Shown in pieces: positions 5,962 through 6,822 of a DNA stretch of 6,822 nt; within the stretch, counting starts at the first letter, position 1, and every line of letters starts with the position of its first letter. Made by a program: the position numbers and the translations under genes. The notes under the pieces are model-generated. The model had not been told where the DNA came from and ran no database searches. It saw only the letters and a program-made list of their open reading frames with translations. The DNA is from Blastocatellia bacterium. GTDB taxonomy: Bacteria; Acidobacteriota; Blastocatellia; Pyrinomonadales; Pyrinomonadaceae. The stretch lies in contig PSRF01000194.1 in assembly GCA_003175865.1 (NCBI GenBank), positions 1-6,822 of the forward strand, given 5' to 3'.

Positions 5962-6790
5962 AAGGGGACTGCCAACTGGCCTCCAAATGCGTCACGACGC
6001 ACACTACGTCGAGGAATTATCTCAGCATCGTCCGGTCCAAGTGGGCCGAATGATTCCCGTCGATAAACTTGATCCAAACCCGGAACAGCCGCGCGTTGAA
6101 TTTGGCGACTTGACTGAGTTGACGGCGTCAATCGCTGAAAAAGGTGTACTCGAACCGCTGCTCGTCAAACCGAATCGACTGACAGGACGCTGGATGATTA
6201 TCGCTGGTGAACGTCGCTGGCGTTCAGCACAACGTGCCGGTCTGAAGGAAGTACCCTGCGTAGAGATGGAAGTTGACGAGGGTACTATTGCTGAAATTGC
6301 GCTGATTGAAAACATGCAGCGCAAAGACCTGACGGTTTGGGAAGAAGCAGACGGTTTACAAGCGCTGTGTGAAAGATTTGGTTACACACACGACGACGTT
6401 GCCCGTAAGGTCGGGAAGAGCAGGACCACAGTCTCCGAAGCGATCTCCATCGCGAAGATCCCAGAGGAAGTACGAGAGATTTGTGCGAAAGGAGAGATCA
6501 CGGCAAAGTCATCTCTGTTGCAAATTGTCCGTCAACCGGACGATGAGTCAATGTTGAGACTTGCAAACCAGATCGCAACACGTGGCCTCAATCGCAATGA
6601 TGCTCGGGAAGTTAGGCGCCAGGAAATGGGGCCGCGAATTGTTCCTGAAATGAAGCCTTATACTTACAAGTACGTCTCGCCTGAGAAGGATTTCAATCTG
6701 GAAATCAAGTTCAAGGATTCGAAGGTTAGCGATACTGAGGTCGCGGCTGTCCTACGTGCGGTTGCCGATGAACTTGATGAGGTGGTGTAA
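5954..6790 (+). CDS. parB: Chromosome-partitioning protein ParB (Spo0J-like, CTPase clamp)
   Basis: ParB binds parS near the origin, closes as a CTP-dependent sliding clamp and spreads to build the partition complex acted on by ParA. The 278-aa product shows the family order. The N-terminal CTP-binding domain has PNPEQPR (41-47), GVLEPLLV (64-71), the GERRWR box (85-90) and ENMQR (119-123). A helix-turn-helix follows (about 145-170, THDDVARKVGKSRTTVSE) for parS recognition, then a helical segment (about 185-222) and a strand-strand-helix C-terminal dimer domain (about 236-278). The extreme N-terminus (KRGLPTGLQMRHDAHYVEEL, 3-22) is not the usual RGLGRGLxALI ParA-contact peptide, although it stays basic. 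The GTG start fits the overlap and ribosome binding site. No canonical parS (TGTTTCACGTGAAACA) is present in the window. Confidence 0.95.
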   Translation: MSKRGLPTGLQMRHDAHYVEELSQHRPVQVGRMIPVDKLDPNPEQPRVEFGDLTELTASIAEKGVLEPLLVKPNRLTGRWMIIAGERRWRSAQRAGLKEVPCVEMEVDEGTIAEIALIENMQRKDLTVWEEADGLQALCERFGYTHDDVARKVGKSRTTVSEAISIAKIPEEVREICAKGEITAKSSLLQIVRQPDDESMLRLANQIATRGLNRNDAREVRRQEMGPRIVPEMKPYTYKYVSPEKDFNLEIKFKDSKVSDTEVAAVLRAVADELDEVV

Positions 6791-6795
6791 AGGCC

Positions 6796-6808
6796 GGGCT
6801 CCTCGCCC
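6796..6808 (+). other. Short GC hairpin after parB
   Basis: GGGC (6796-6799) and GCCC (6805-6808) can pair around a 5-base loop, 5 bases after the parB stop. There is no T-run before the window ends and the stem is only 4 bp, so this is not claimed as a terminator. The operon may continue beyond the right edge. Confidence 0.2.
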
Positions 6809-6822
6809 TCTGTCGACCGAAG

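Noticed and set aside
6791..6822. Possible rho-independent terminator after parB
   Set aside because: The hairpin stem is only 4 bp and no T-run follows before the window ends.
1..6822. A defence, mobile or otherwise undescribed system
   Set aside because: All seven genes belong to known housekeeping families. There is no transposase, integrase, CRISPR repeat, toxin-antitoxin pair or terminal repeat visible.

Overview
The window carries seven protein-coding genes and no RNA genes, insertion sequences or CRISPR arrays that I can see. All seven belong to recognisable bacterial housekeeping families: dnaE (3' part only), accA, ssb, miaB, a bifunctional-nuclease (DUF151) gene, parA and parB. Coding density is high, base composition looks close to half GC, and both ATG and GTG starts are used. 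The gene families, the dnaE-accA pairing, miaB followed by a DUF151 gene, and the unusual ParB N-terminus point to a Gram-negative-type chromosome. Acidobacteriota (perhaps Blastocatellia) is my best guess; it rests on remembered family resemblance, not on a search.

Layout. Positions 1-1757 hold the C-terminal half of the replicative DNA polymerase III alpha subunit, entering from the left edge. It is followed after 2 bases by accA (1760-2671), the carboxyltransferase alpha subunit of acetyl-CoA carboxylase. ssb (2695-3114) is on the minus strand and converges on accA across only 23 bases. A 164-base region (3115-3278) separates ssb from the divergent miaB. It holds a good sigma70-like promoter for ssb, a weaker extended -10 for miaB, and several small inverted repeats. 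From 3279 everything runs rightwards: miaB, then bfn 12 bases later, then parA after 58 bases, then parB, which overlaps parA by 8 bases and stops 32 bases before the window ends.

How the genes fit together. dnaE and ssb serve chromosome replication, and parA/parB serve origin segregation. accA supplies malonyl-CoA for fatty acid synthesis, and miaB modifies A37 of tRNAs reading U-starting codons. The DUF151 protein has no settled role in bacteria.

I do not see an obviously new system. The points most worth a second look are a repeated 12-bp motif placed over both divergent promoters between ssb and miaB, an AccA lacking most of the usual N-terminal helical region, a ParB with a non-canonical N-terminus, and the recurring miaB-DUF151-parAB arrangement.
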